Source of the DNA: Scenedesmus sp. ARA3
Taxonomy: Eukaryota; Chlorophyta; Chlorophyceae; Sphaeropleales; Scenedesmaceae
Reading direction: 5' to 3'
Length of the DNA stretch: 64,000 nucleotides
NCBI GenBank assembly: GCA_004335835.1
Contig: RWJK01001954.1
Location: 454 to 64,453 of the forward strand
A program made the position numbers and the translations under genes. Position 1 is the first letter of the stretch. Each line of letters begins with the position of its first letter. Below are positions 1 through 17,111 of the stretch, piece after piece. The notes beneath the pieces are model-generated. The model did no database searches. It was not told the origin of the DNA and worked only from the letters and a program-made list of their open reading frames with translations.

Positions 1-445
1 CGTGCGCGGCTGGTGCGAGCCGGTCCTCAGCGGCTGTGCTTGCAGAGTGCAGCGCGGTCAAACCTATGTTGTTACTTTTTCATTGGTAACACGACGAGTT
101 CTGGGATGCTTTGTGTGGCTGCAGAGGCTGTTCCGCCCGTACTTCTGGGAGTACAAGTGGGGCACCAATAAACGTAATGCTGGAGTTTCGAGCGCTGAAT
201 CGATGCTTGCATCAACCGGCAATACAACAACCGTCAGGCTTCTTTTTGCAGCCTACTGTATGGCTTCAGCATGCCCATCTTGCTTAAATGGAGAAATTGA
301 CATCGGCGTTATCGTGTAGCCAAATAATATTGCACATGCAATCAACAGCAACTGACTGGCTTATGTGCCAACAACCAAGCTAAGGTTGTATTTTTTTCTT
401 GTTACTAAGGCAATCATGCTTTGTCAGGCTGCTCAGCCAGCTCAC

Positions 446-3400
446 CAGCTCCGCATTCAAAGGGCTTGCAGAAGCGTTGCCCAGGCTGGCCTGTCTTGGT
501 CTCTTGATACGCGGTGGTCATCAACGCTGCAAGGCACGGGCAGGCAACAACACCGGGTGCTTAGCGTCACGGTGGCATGCTCGGTACCTTGTTGCGTATC
601 CAACATTATGTCTGTTGGCCTTCGATCATTTCTACCTGAGGTTATGTGTGGCGTGCACTACGCAACAAAGTAGCATAGCTTTCAGTGTTGCAGTGTAGGC
701 TGCAGCGCAGCATATGAACAAATGTATGACAACATTGCACTGCACCGTCATGATGATGGTGTTTTGTTTTGGGGCAAAGCGCAATCAAGTTGCGAGTGGT
801 AGTTGTGTGTTGAGTGGGCAAAAGACTGGTTGATAAGCCCACCACAAACACTTGTCTGTATTGGCCTCACCTGATTTGATTGCCATGGGCGACCAGCGTG
901 GGTAGCGTTGGCGGATCAGCGCCGCCAAGCCAGCCGCATGCGGTGATGCCCTGTGGATCATAGCATGGTAATTGTTGGCTTGTGAGATGTCTGAGCAAGC
1001 CTAAACCACTGTTTGTTTGCTTTCAGTTGTTTTCAGACGGTTCATGCAATCATGGGCCGTGGTTCAAATTTGAAGTTGCTGTTGTTGCGCACTACGCCAA
1101 ATCACACAAGCGACATGGGGATCTCTAATGACACCGTGGGGGCCAGGCTGTGTGGGCCACGCACATGCTTGAGGCAAGCATGTCAGACCAGCCTAGTGAA
1201 ACCATACTCTCAGAGTAGTGAGATGCCTGAGCAACGTGACTGTGCTCAGTGTTGCGGCAGCGCCGCCTGCAAATGTTGGAGTCGTTGTCTACCTACATGC
1301 TTGTCCCTGACAGGAAGTTGTTGTCGAGGCCTGTCTTGTTCTTGGACACTGGCGCATAGACGTCCACGCCAGGCGCACTGATGTCAGGCGTCAGGAAGGA
1401 GCCTGCTCAAGGCCATGGTTGCATGAGCCAACATGCCTCAGCTTTGTTGCTGCGTCAAGAGTTGATAAGGTTGATGCAGAGTCTGACGGCTTCAAACTGT
1501 CTTTCGGCTGGTTTAGCACCCACTTACAACCACTTGTCTGCGTACGAGCAGTGCGCACTGCATGCGTGCCGGTAGTGTGTCTGGACAAAAAAACATGATG
1601 CATGCCCCATGTCTAAGACGTTCGTGATGCTAGTTAAACACATGGGCCTGCTAGCAAGACAGCCTTTGTAGAAATGCATGCCATTCGCTAGCCAACCTGT
1701 CTAGTGCGCACCTCTTGCTGCTTGTGTCGGGCCCCTGCTTGAGAAGCTCGCCATCTGTGGCGCTAGTGCATTGTTTGCAGTGACCGAAGGCATGAGCTTC
1801 ACGGAAGCTCCTGCTGTAGCTGCATAGTTGCGTAGAGCTTCCCTGGAATCCGCCTTGAGATGCACATGCGGCACGCTCAGGATCTCTGTCATCACATCTG
1901 TGGCACCATCAGGCACATTGAACAGCAGCATGCCAATGCCGCCGGCCCGCTTGACCTCTTTCGCCTTGTCAGCACGCGCGCTCACCCCCCTGTCGCACAC
2001 CTGCGCAACATACGTTGTGCGTCAATGGCAACACGTTGGGCTGGCAGCAACAGTGATCCAGCAGGAGGGTTGGAGCTAATGCAAGGGTCATGTTCACAGC
2101 TGACATACTTCGAAGCACTCTGAATAAACAGAACACACACGTATTGTAACAGATTTGTTGCTGCCAATGCTCGAACTAGCTGCTTGAGGAAGTTATCCAA
2201 GGGTGTCTCACCACAATTGTACCCGCCACTTTCTTGGGGTCTAGTGTGTTGTTGAAACACTTTTGGGCGTCGGCTGATGCAGCGCTTGGCAGGGCGGCAA
2301 CGTTGGCAAGCAACAGGCGCGCGGGGCCGACGGCTTTTGCAAAAAAGCCTGCCCCCACATACCGCTTGCCATTGGCTTGGACAGTAGCAGAGATTTGTCG
2401 CGAGTGCGTGCTAGCTGCGACCACTATCGCGTATGGGTAAGGGTTCTGAACAGTGCCGGGGTTGGGTCCGGAGTTGCCAGCAGCAAACACCATAGTGACG
2501 CCAGCGGCTGCCCAGCAATCGTAGTCAAAAAAGCACATGTACACAAGTGTGATGAGCACATTGTTTGATCGCCACAACCATCACATTCAGCTGCGCACCA
2601 TGCACGGCGTGCCTAACAGTACTAGCACGCATGCATGCTTACTAATGTCGATGCTCAGCCTGAGCAACTGAGCCAGTGGCATGGTCACAGCTGCTCAAAG
2701 GAAATAGCATGTTGCGTATCAGACGATGATCGTCACAACAACAACATCACAACAGAATGAAATGTGTATGTTGATGTAGAAGTTGTTATCACTATACAGC
2801 AGCTCTTGCATCACACCCACCTGCAGCATTCATGACCGTCAGAGAATAAGCATCCACAAGAGTTCTTCCAGGACCACCCAAGCTCAAGTTGACGATGTCG
2901 CAACCATCTGCATTTGCAAACGCCGCATCGTTGATGTTGTGGGATGCATGTATCATATGGTTTGAGGCTTGAAAACATGGCATGTCATGAGCAATATTGC
3001 AGAGGAGTGTGAACCTCAGGTTGTGACATAGCTGTCACTGTAGATGCAGATGTAACACATGTGTTACTGATTAAGCATGGCCGGTGACTGCAAACCTGAG
3101 CTGCTTGAGGCAACATTACAACAAGTATTGGCAATGGCATGACACCATCATGAACACCTTCCAGAGTGATAAGGCAGGCAATCTCTCTGCTACGTTGCTG
3201 CAGCCGCACGCAAGGCATACTGCTAAGCAGGTATGTCAGTGGTAGCTGACTGACAGGCTGCATGGCATGCAACCTTTGATGTGGCCATTTGACCCCTGAT
3301 GTTGCAGCCACACACGCACCAGCAACAGCCTTGTCTAGGGCGGCTACAATATCAATAGTTGTACCGCCACCGCTCTCTCCCCAAAGCGCCTGGCAATGCA

Positions 3401-6164
3401 ACAACAAATGTGACATGTCAAGTGAGCTGTGGCACCAGCGGCTACGAAGGTGGATGTTGTGGAATTCCACAAGCAGGGTGGCGAACACAAGGTTTGAAGG
3501 CTTATATCATATACCTTTGAGCACGACGTCCCACACTCAACACATGATTGTCAGATCACAGTTGAGGTATCCATCAGGTATCATGCATGCCGCACCCTGG
3601 CATACTGCTTGTCACGTTGCAAATGGGGTTTATACGAGGGGTGATGTTTTGTATGGGCACACCATGCCTCGATGGCAAAGCTGCACTTGCATTCGACAAA
3701 ACATGCAACGTGCACCACCATGCACCAGTAATGGATATTGTGATAAGTATATCATCACACCCCGGACACACGCCCAGCACATCCAGATTCTGGAATGTGA
3801 CCAGCCAGAGTTGTTATACATGGGCGCTCACACATGGCATGCACGGCTGGTTGAGCCCCAAACAACCATCATTGCAATTGCTAGCACCCAATATAGCACG
3901 GTGCACAACGGTCATCGTTGTGTTAGTAACACGGGGGTTTCACATGAACCAAGCAGCATCAGCAGCAACCACTATATGCTACAGAGCTCCGGTGAGGCTG
4001 AGCTCTTACCTTGTACATTGCTAGGCGAGCTTTTGGCGCCATGCCCGATATCACAAGCTTTCCATTGCCGCTGATGTCCACGCGGTTGCCGCCAGCAGTA
4101 GCCTACAAGGCAAAAGGCATTACATGCAGCACAAGTAAAGGCAACTCAACCACATGCATGTGATACACATGTGTGCTCACAACACGTAAATCAGCTAGGC
4201 GCCAGGCAAACACATGCATGCTCTGGCTTTGATCAACCTTGTCTGCTGGGTTTTAGGACTGCTGTATGCAGCACACCATCGCATGAAAGCATACTTAGCT
4301 GACTGTTGTGCACACAGCAGTTGCAGCGCGCTGCATAACTCAGCATTGCTTGCAGGAAGGCACAATAAGCTGACCGATACATCTGTGGCATAACCAATGC
4401 ATGCGTGCCCGGCACACCATCACATGCGTGCCATGCATGCATGCCATCATTGGTACATGCAGGCACAGGAATCTCACCGATACGTGCGTGCCATGCTCAT
4501 CGCCGTCCCTGCCAAGCAATGCAGCCAACAGTGGGTCGTCATTGTTTCTGTAATGTAGCAGCATGCTCTTAACAATCCGCTGCTGCTGTTTTGTTAGCAA
4601 AAATTGTTGGAATAGCGCCACCGCCGGGTCAACACCATCAGCACTGCTGAGTGGCGCTACCCCAACAGCTTTACTAGCAGAACAACAGCAGCGACAATGT
4701 CGCGGCGACAATGTCACATTGAGCAGCACATAAGGGTGCACATGGAGAGCAGTGACGGCCCCCTAGGCGCACTTCAAGAAAGACTTACAGGTTCTGATAC
4801 AATCTGGTGGTCTAGCGCGACCAATCAGAAGAGGTGTACACCTCAACATGTTGTGTACTGCATGTCATGCTGCACCGCATGTACGTGCCACGGAACCTGC
4901 TGCTACAAACACTGTTCCACATCACAACATGTGCACACAACACAAACAGCACATGTGCCCCCAATCAAGAAAATATTTACATGTGACAGATGGCGAATGG
5001 CACATGGCGCATGGCAGATGGCATATGCTGTTCTGTACTGTGGAGGAAGCTTGCAGCAGTATAGCAGCTGCAGCGCAGCAGCTCCAACAGCAGCACATTG
5101 CGTGCTGGCAGCACTGCTTTATGAACTATGGCCAGGTGCTGCATGTTGTGCCTCACCTGCACGAGTCGAAGTCGCCGGCTGGGATGCTGCCGTTGCTGCC
5201 CCGGAGGCCCTTGGAGAAGGCCTGGCAGCCGATGAGCTTGCGGCTGAAAGCAGCAAGACAAGGGCAACTGATGATGAACAACAAGTGCAAGTGTGCAGAG
5301 CCTCTTGCAGCTGGCGTGTGGCACGGAAAGAAACACAAGTGCTGATCATCAGCAATGTACATGTGGCCATGCCGTCACAAAACAAGTGTAGCTGGGGGCT
5401 CACTTGCATGTTCCCGCTGGGAAGGCTTCTCCAACAGGGCAGCTCCCGCTGTACAGGGCGTTACTGTATACAGTGTAGGCGTACGCACCGGTGTCGCTGC
5501 TGGTGTTGTTACGATCTGAGAAGCTGGGGTGCTCGGGTTCGATTCCCGTGTCAATCACGCAGATTGCAACGCCCTCGCCTGCGCTGCTGGGGCCGCCCAG
5601 CTGGTCCCATGCGCCACCGCTGCCGCTGCTGCTGCTGTTGCCCTCTAGGCCAAGAAACCCTGGCGTAGTGAAGGTGGTTCTGTGCATCCATTGCACCCGC
5701 TCCACTGTTGACACGCGTGGATCTCGTCGCAGCGCTGCGAGCTGCTGCGCAGACGTCACACGCGCAGCAAAGCCTGCCAAGAGGTACTTGTACTTGTACA
5801 AAACATCCTCGGCTGCCACGCTTGCAGCAGCAGCCACAGACACTGACTGCTCCTCCAGGAATGCTGCGTATGCAACAACAGCTGCGGTGCTGACATCAAG
5901 CTTTGGGGATGCTGAGTCATCGCTGCTTATGCTGGCTGCTTGCACGTGTGTGGCCTCGTAGCCGGAGACATCACCCTTGTACGTTGCTGCGGGTGCATTA
6001 TCAAGGACAACGATGTAGCCTGCTACATCCAGTGCACTGCCTGCAGGACGAGCCTCTGACATGCTCTGCAGAGCAAGCACGGCAGCTGGTGGTAGCATCA
6101 GTAACAACAGCAGTACAGTTGCTGCTGCTGCTGCTGGCGCAGCTGACCATGATAGGCGGCCCAT
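446..6164 (-). CDS. Subtilisin-like serine protease (S8, plant-type subtilase), 3' end outside window
   Basis: Secreted S8 endopeptidase. Eleven exons, read downward: 6164-5404, 5243-5157, 4673-4478, 4102-4010, 3389-3320, 2907-2821, 2507-2212, 2000-1712, 1402-1297, 950-871, 526-446. All borders are GT-AG and all phases join. I start at the Met at 6164 because a hydrophobic signal peptide follows (residues about 15-33), then an I9-type propeptide. The catalytic set is complete: Asp205 in VIDTGIEPEHP, His343 in DEHGTH, Asn443 in FAAGNSGPN, Ser661 in GTSMASPHAAG. The GTSM/ASPH motif is split by an intron. A PA-like segment (VVCDRG) and the FSSRGP motif precede the Ser. The last exon seen holds SALMTTAY; the terminal domain must lie left of base 1. 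Family assignment is firm; substrate is unknown. Confidence 0.9.
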
Positions 6165-8181
6165 ATGACTGCTGTTGATCACTAATACAAATGTCCTGGC
6201 ACGCCTGCAGTCTCTGTTGCAGCAGGGCAGGCACAAGCAGCAGAGGCAGCTGGTAAGCCAGGGCTTGCAGTTCTTAGCTGCGTGCGCCTACTGCTGCATG
6301 ACAGTGATTGGGCATCAGGAAGTTGGGCGCGGCAGGCATGCCTAGCTGACCTGCACCTGGCCATGAATGTTAATATCAATATCTGTATGGTCTCCTATTC
6401 CGTCATGAGCACGCTAGTATGCTACATGTGCTCAGCCAGCAACAGCAACGCCAGCTGTCCCTGAAGACTCCTGTGCAGTGCGCACGTGACAGCACATGTG
6501 CCAGCAGTATGGCTGCATGCTCGATGCTAGCTGGCCATGAAGCAGACACAACCGCATGTATGGCTTTGGTTATCCCTGAACAGCAATCAGCAGCTGCTTG
6601 GAGGCGTGCATGCTGCAGAACACGCGCTGGGTGCCTGGGGAGGCCTGCTGCTGAAGCAGCCGTGCTGCCTGCAGGTTGCCGGGGCACGTGCTTGCTTCGA
6701 CATAGACTTTATTTATCACTTTAAATTCTATCATCGATCGTCGGAGCCAACAGCGCCCACCTGCTGAATCAAAGAACCTTTCGGAAGTGCTCCCAATAGA
6801 TGTCTGCACCACGCCACTCAAATCACCGATAATTCGACTATATCGATCAGAAAGTTACCGTTCGACTTTTGGGTACGAGAAATGCTCGTGCACATCAAAC
6901 AGGGCAGTGCACTGAAAGGCCTGGCGGTGGAGGTGGTATCAGTGGCACGATCGCAAGGCTTCATGTTCTGCCTGACGATCGCCAAACCAGACAATTTTCG
7001 GTCCATTGAATGGAACCGTATGAATACTTCCGTAAGTACTCTCTGGACAGCTGACACATGGCGCCCGCATCATACTGCTGTCACTTCTTCCACCAGACCT
7101 TCAGCACGCTGTTGTGTGTCAGCTGTGCTTGCAAGTATATCGTACGCAGCGTAAACGACCTTATAAGTTCATCGCATGTGAAGGGCTCAGCGCGCTACGT
7201 GGCGCACAGCCTATCGCGGGCACTTCCGAGGGGTTCTTCAATCAGCAGGTGGGTGCTCGATCTGCTGGCTGACAGTACTTTTTGATAACTGGATTTTTGA
7301 GGGATTCGCATAGCCACGCGGGTAGCCGGCCAGCAGCATCAGCACAGCTGCTCCAGCAGCAGGTCATCTAGCTCTGTAGATCTGCTGCCTTGAGTACATG
7401 GAGTCCTGGCGTCCAACGCATACTCTCCTGGTGGAGTCTGCAGCATGCACGTCGCCATTTAATGACATTTCTTGCAGGAGTTGTCAATGCATACATGCAA
7501 TTTTGGCCCTACATCACCCAGCAAACTTCGGTCATTGGAGGTACTACTTCCACTTTTTTTTTGTTACCAGGGGGACGGAATCCTACTGGCTCGCTACCAC
7601 AGCACAATCGGGCAAGCCCAATTGCCGGGAGCGGGAGGCGGTGCCTCACCAGCAGAACACATCACAACACCCTATACAGGAGGTGCCCAGCGCCCGGACC
7701 ACAAAATAAGCAGGGGAGTCGAACCCGCACACCCCCTTGGTGTGCTACAGCTCCATTGCATACTACTTCCACTTGAAGTGCTGGCGGCCAGCTGTCGGCC
7801 AGCACCAGCGCACATGAGCTGCTCAATGACTGTTGTTGCTGCTGAGCACATGTTGCATGTGTATACTGTAAATCATTAGTCGCAACAAGAGACAATGCAA
7901 ATGGCGGCTGTGAACATGCACGTTCATGCACTCGCTTCACAAAGGCACCGCTGGCACTGCGCCCGCCGCACGACACCCCTGTATCGCAAAGCTTCCTGGT
8001 TGCGTCGTGTCGGCACTCCCCTTGCCAGGCAAGCCAACACCTTCACGCGACAACAACAGCACCCAACGTATCCTGCCCTCAAGCATCCACAACAACTCGA
8101 CACGCAAACATCAGCCGGCCAAGACAGCACGTAGCTGCGAGCAACCACCACCACCCCTCTCCGCAGCAGCCACAGCACCAC
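6165..8181. other. Intergenic region
   Basis: Lies between the 5' end of the subtilase and the 3' end of DHFR-TS (both minus strand), so it should hold the subtilase promoter. I see no protein family on either strand. It contains one member of a dispersed repeat at 7551-7600. Confidence 0.4.
7551..7600 (+). repeat. Dispersed repeat, copy 1
   Basis: A T-rich stretch, then TTGTTACCAGGGGGAC, then a CTACTGGCT motif. A diverged copy lies on the minus strand at 23170-23229. The sharing is direct; the element type is not recognisable. Confidence 0.45.
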
Positions 8182-13191
<5,010 letters not shown>

Positions 13192-13283
13192 CTTGGAAGA
13201 CTCCTCAAGGCCACTGCTTGCGGCAGAGCGCTGTGCGCGACGTGTGGCGTTCAAATTGCAGTCCGCGCCAACAGCCTTGTGAC

Positions 13284-13295
13284 AAATATAAATAT
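13284..13295 (-). promoter_or_regulatory. TATA-like box of DHFR-TS
   Basis: Minus-strand ATATTTATATTT, roughly 95 bases upstream of the chosen Met at 13191. Position and composition fit a TATA box; no other support. Confidence 0.35.
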
Positions 13296-14180
13296 CCCTT
13301 TGCCGTTTGTAGCTATTAATAGATCAACAGTGAGGATACACCAGTAGGATCGGCTGCACAAACGATGTATGCGCGGAAGCTCAGTCCCAGAGCACTGTTG
13401 TGGCCTTTTGTATGATATAAACAGCAAACATATCAACTTAACAGAGCAGTGAGCAAATCAGCAGGTTATGAAGTAGCCTGTCGTAAATTTCCGGTCGGTT
13501 CAAATGAATGACAAAACACAACAACCCCGGTTTCAAGTTCAATGCACGCCACAATCATCAAAGAGTCATTTGGCTATGTACAACGCCCGTGATCATTATT
13601 ATCTCAGCTGATCTTGCAGCTTGCCTACTACGGCTGTCGCATTGTTTGGCTGTGGAACATGGCCCTGCAGCATGCATGAAACGATGCAGCAGGCCTGCCG
13701 CTATTGCGCCGATTGAAATGACGTTCCATTTCATGTATGCATTAAGCATATTCAGCTGAATGTGGTTGCATTGTCACCAGCTGCAGACAGCATGCCTGAT
13801 AACACTGCCAGCAACAAGCCAGTCCAGAAGACAGGTGCTGGCAGCATGCCCTGCCGAGGGCTTGGAAGGCAAGCATATTTCACATTATATAACCTAGGCA
13901 TGCACAAACAAGAATGTTGGTCAATAAATGCCCACATGCACTTGCCAAGTTCAAATGAGAGCCAATGCGCTGGCAGCTGCGCCACCTTGCTGCAGCCTAT
14001 GGCACTTATGAACACAAAAGGCACACTGCCGCATTTCATAAGAAGAAACCTGCATACTGCAAGTGACTGCTGCTCAACGGCTGGCGCTTGCTCACAGGTT
14101 TCCAGCCTCAACTGCCACTGCCTGTTCTACCATTATCAGGAAACAATACAGGCAGTGCACCAGTTGCTTGATGCCTCAAC

Positions 14181-14185
14181 TTACA
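14181..14185 (-). terminator. TGTAA poly(A) signal of the Cys-rich gene
   Basis: TGTAA on the minus strand about 80 bases after the stop at 14265, the usual algal spacing range. Confidence 0.5.
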
Positions 14186-14264
14186 TGCAGCAGCTGTCCC
14201 ATCAACAATCTTCTTAGTCCTTGCCAGGCCACAAGGCATTGGCAACTGCTCTCAACTGCACACT

Positions 14265-15373
14265 TCATGCAGCAGCAACTGGCGCAGCTGCCCGTGCCTG
14301 CTGCCCCTTGCTACCCTGGGCATCATCGCTGCACTTGTACGTCCACTTTGGCAGCTGCTTCTTGTAATCAGGCTCAATGCACACACCATCACTGCCAGGC
14401 ATGGGGCTGAACATGTTTTGGCACCAGATGCAGCCGCGCTGCTTGACACACTGCTTCTCCACATGCACGCTTGAGCAACTCTTCCCAGGCTGGCCTGGCT
14501 TTGCACTGCCTGCTGCTGCTGCTGCTGCTGGCTGTGCTGGACCTGCTGTGGCTGCTGCTGCAGTAGCGGCAGCATGCTGTGCTGGCCGGGGCTTGCTGCA
14601 CTTGTAGGTGCTGTCTGGCAGGTACTGCGCTTGGTCTGGCGAGGTGCACACGCCGTCGCTGCCGGGCCAGGGCGAGTACTTGTTCTGGCACCACACGCAT
14701 GCATCTGCATGGAGGCACTGCTTCCTGCAGCAGCAGGAGCAGCAGCAGCAGCGGCACACCGTGTATAACGTGATGGGGCATGAACACACATGCCTGCCGC
14801 GCAGCTGCCTGCTGCCACGCCAAGTACGCCTGGCGTCACCTGCAGTGGTAGCTTTCCAGCATCGCTTGCGCGCAACGGCATTGTTTGTCTGCTGCATGGC
14901 TCGCTCGGGGTACAACAGAATGCGCACGGAACTGCTGCCATACAAGCCCCCTGCAGCACCTGCTGCCCGACCACATCAAAACCAGCAAGCCACATGCTGC
15001 TGTTGAAATGCAAGCCCGGTGGCTTGCAGGGGTTGTGCAACTGCTGCTGCAGTCTACTGGTGCCGCTCACTTTTCACGCAGCTTGCCGCAGTTGTCACCG
15101 CCGCCTGAAGGCTGCTTGCCATGTGGTGCAGGTTCCACTGAAGACGCCATTGCTGCTTGCGCTGCAACTACTGCTGCTCCCGCAGCAGCGGTAGTGTGCT
15201 GTGCTGGCGGCGGCTTGCTGCACTTGTAGGTGCTGTCAGGCAGGTACTGCGCTTGGTCTGGCGAGGTGCACACGCCGTCGCTGCCGGGCCAGGGCGAGTA
15301 CTTGTTCTGGCACCACACACATGCGCTTGCTCCCTTGAGGCACTGCTTCCTGCAGGAGTGGCAGCGCAGATAC

Positions 15374-15409
<36 letters not shown>

Positions 15410-16337
15410 CACCATTATGCAAGCAATGCAACCACACCCTATTATACCCTGCAATGTTAGTGGATGTACTGGGGGACTTGTGGTCTTTCTGCAATGCCTG
15501 CCTGCCGTCAACTGCCCTGGCCAGCTGCAGGTGTGGTTGGCAGCACCGCTTACTAGGCAACATACTACTGCCATGTGTGGTCACTGCAGCGTTCATGTAT
15601 GCTATACTCCTGCTAAATCAGTAAACAAGCAGGCGGCTGTTGCTCCAGAGCAAGTATAACGGCAAAGATGGGTTGCAGTTCTCTGTCGCGCTTACTTCTC
15701 GCGCAGCTTGCCGCAGTTGTCACCGCCGCCTGAAGGCTGCTTGCCATGTGGTGCCTGTCTCCCTGCAGATGCCTCCATGTGCTGCTGCTGCTGCTGCTGC
15801 TCCTGTGGCGCACCACTCTGGCACTTGTATCCCATTTTTGGCAGCAGCTTTGCCTGCTCTGCTGACAGGCACACTCCGTCAGAGCCAGGCATAGGGCTGT
15901 ACTTGTTTTGGCAGTAGGTGCAGCCAGCCAGTGCAAGGCATTTGTCCCTGCAGTGCGGCAAGTGGTTTGTGTGCAACATCAACCATTGCATACGGTTCCG
16001 CATTTCTTCTTGTATGCTGCTGGCACTTGGCAGACAGTGGCTACAGAGGCAGATGTTAACAGTAACTGACAAAGCCTGCTTGCATCCGCACTGCGCAGGG
16101 CTTCGCGCTGTTGTTTGCTGCTGTGGCATCGGCATTTATGTGGGCACCCTGACACCTGCATTCACCGCAGCAGCTGCTACATATATTGTGTTGCCGAAAC
16201 ACTCACTTTTCACGGATAGTGCTGCAGTCATCTGCTGTAATCATATGTTCGCCAGCAGTAGGCTTCTTGAAGTGAAGCATCTGCATGCTGGAGGCCGCAT
16301 GCTGTTGCTGTTGTGGAGTCGAGCGATGCCGGCAGGC
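14265..16337 (-). CDS. Protein with four repeated Cys-rich modules, 5' end unresolved
   Basis: Exons 16337-16207, 15947-15696, 15349-15071 and 14724-14265 join in phase and end in TGA. Each module has the pattern C-x6/7-C-x2-C, then QNKYSPxPGSDGVC, then LPxxxYKC: six Cys per module and an invariant PGSDGVC. There are four modules; the last exon carries two. Linkers are rich in Ala/Gln/Pro and end in a C-x3-REK motif before the next module. Introns fall at the same point of each module (after REK), so the gene grew by whole-exon duplication. Paired Cys suggest a secreted or wall-facing protein. The first exon seen begins after a CTG tract ending in CAG; the true start is upstream. A hydrophobic run just upstream (about 16340-16440) is probably that tract translated, not a membrane segment. 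Function unknown. Confidence 0.7.
15375..15410. repeat. (CAG)n microsatellite in Cys-rich gene intron
   Basis: About 11 CAG units on the plus strand, i.e. a CTG run on the coding strand, upstream of the exon starting at 15349. Confidence 0.85.
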
Positions 16338-17111
16338 CTGGCAGCAGCAGCAGCAGGTGGCCAACACTACCAACACTAGCAGCAGCAACGCTGTGCACCG
16401 CCAGCAGGGCAGAGCAGCAAGGACACAGATCAGAACAACAGAGTGCACGTAGCTATATGGGTTCAATGTGCACTCAGCTACAAGGCCTGCACCAACCACG
16501 TGGGGCAATGCTGAGGTCAGCACATACCTTGCTGCAGCATATGCGCCATCGCAGCAAAACTGCTTCGATCCGCTCACAAACTTGCAGATCACAGCAGGCT
16601 ACACGTTCTCAACCCCAAGTCTTCACATACAAGGTACAGGCCTGTGTACACGCAGGAAGAGGCAGCAAGCACTACGTCTCGTTGAACCTCGGCGAGTAGC
16701 TGCGAACACTGCATATGCGCCCAGAAACATTGTAAGCAGTACATTATTTTTTACGACGAAATAAAGAGGATCAACGTGCCCTGTGGTCCGTGGGCACTAA
16801 AACACATGACAAACACTTGCTCAGCAATTGCTCAGCTGCTGCGGGATTGCTAAGCCGTGCTAGTAAGGCACAAGTAAAAACTAAATATAAAGCTCAAGTG
16901 GCCGAGTGCGTTACTCACATCAGTAGTGTTTGCCGTTGAGTGGTACTTCAAAACTGCTGCATCCTCGATTCCAAGACCTGCTGCTGTTTCGACGGCCCGA
17001 TACCCACCACACTCTTTGATTGTTGTAGAAAAGATTCGTGCTTCTCTCTTGCCATGGAGCTTGTGCTTTCTCAAGGGCAGTAAGCGCGCCAAGGAATGGC
17101 GCGGGCGGTGC
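16338..17111. other. Divergent 5' region between the Cys-rich and GT69 genes
   Basis: Probably holds the missing 5' exon(s) of the Cys-rich gene; a candidate donor AAG/GTATGT lies on the minus strand near 16527. A plus-strand TATAAA at 16886-16891 could serve the GT69 gene. Confidence 0.4.
16886..16891 (+). promoter_or_regulatory. TATA-like box of the GT69 gene
   Basis: TATAAA about 220 bases before the chosen Met at 17112. Confidence 0.3.

Larger units (their letters stand above)
13192..14264. other. Intergenic region, DHFR-TS promoter side
   Basis: Between DHFR-TS and the downstream end of the Cys-rich gene (tandem, both minus). No conserved protein seen. Apart from the TATA-like box and the poly(A) signal at its right edge I recognise nothing. 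Confidence 0.4.

Noticed and set aside
5535..5556. tRNA T-arm-like GGTTCGATTCCC
   Set aside because: Lies in subtilase exon 1 coding for the catalytic Asp region on the other strand; no acceptor or anticodon stem around it.
7700..7730. tRNA-like GGGAGTCGAACCC on the minus strand
   Set aside because: No matching 7-base acceptor stem or anticodon arm.
16340..16440. Transmembrane helix in the Cys-rich protein
   Set aside because: The Leu/Val/Cys run is a CTG-type intron tract ending in CAG; CTG tracts precede many acceptors here.
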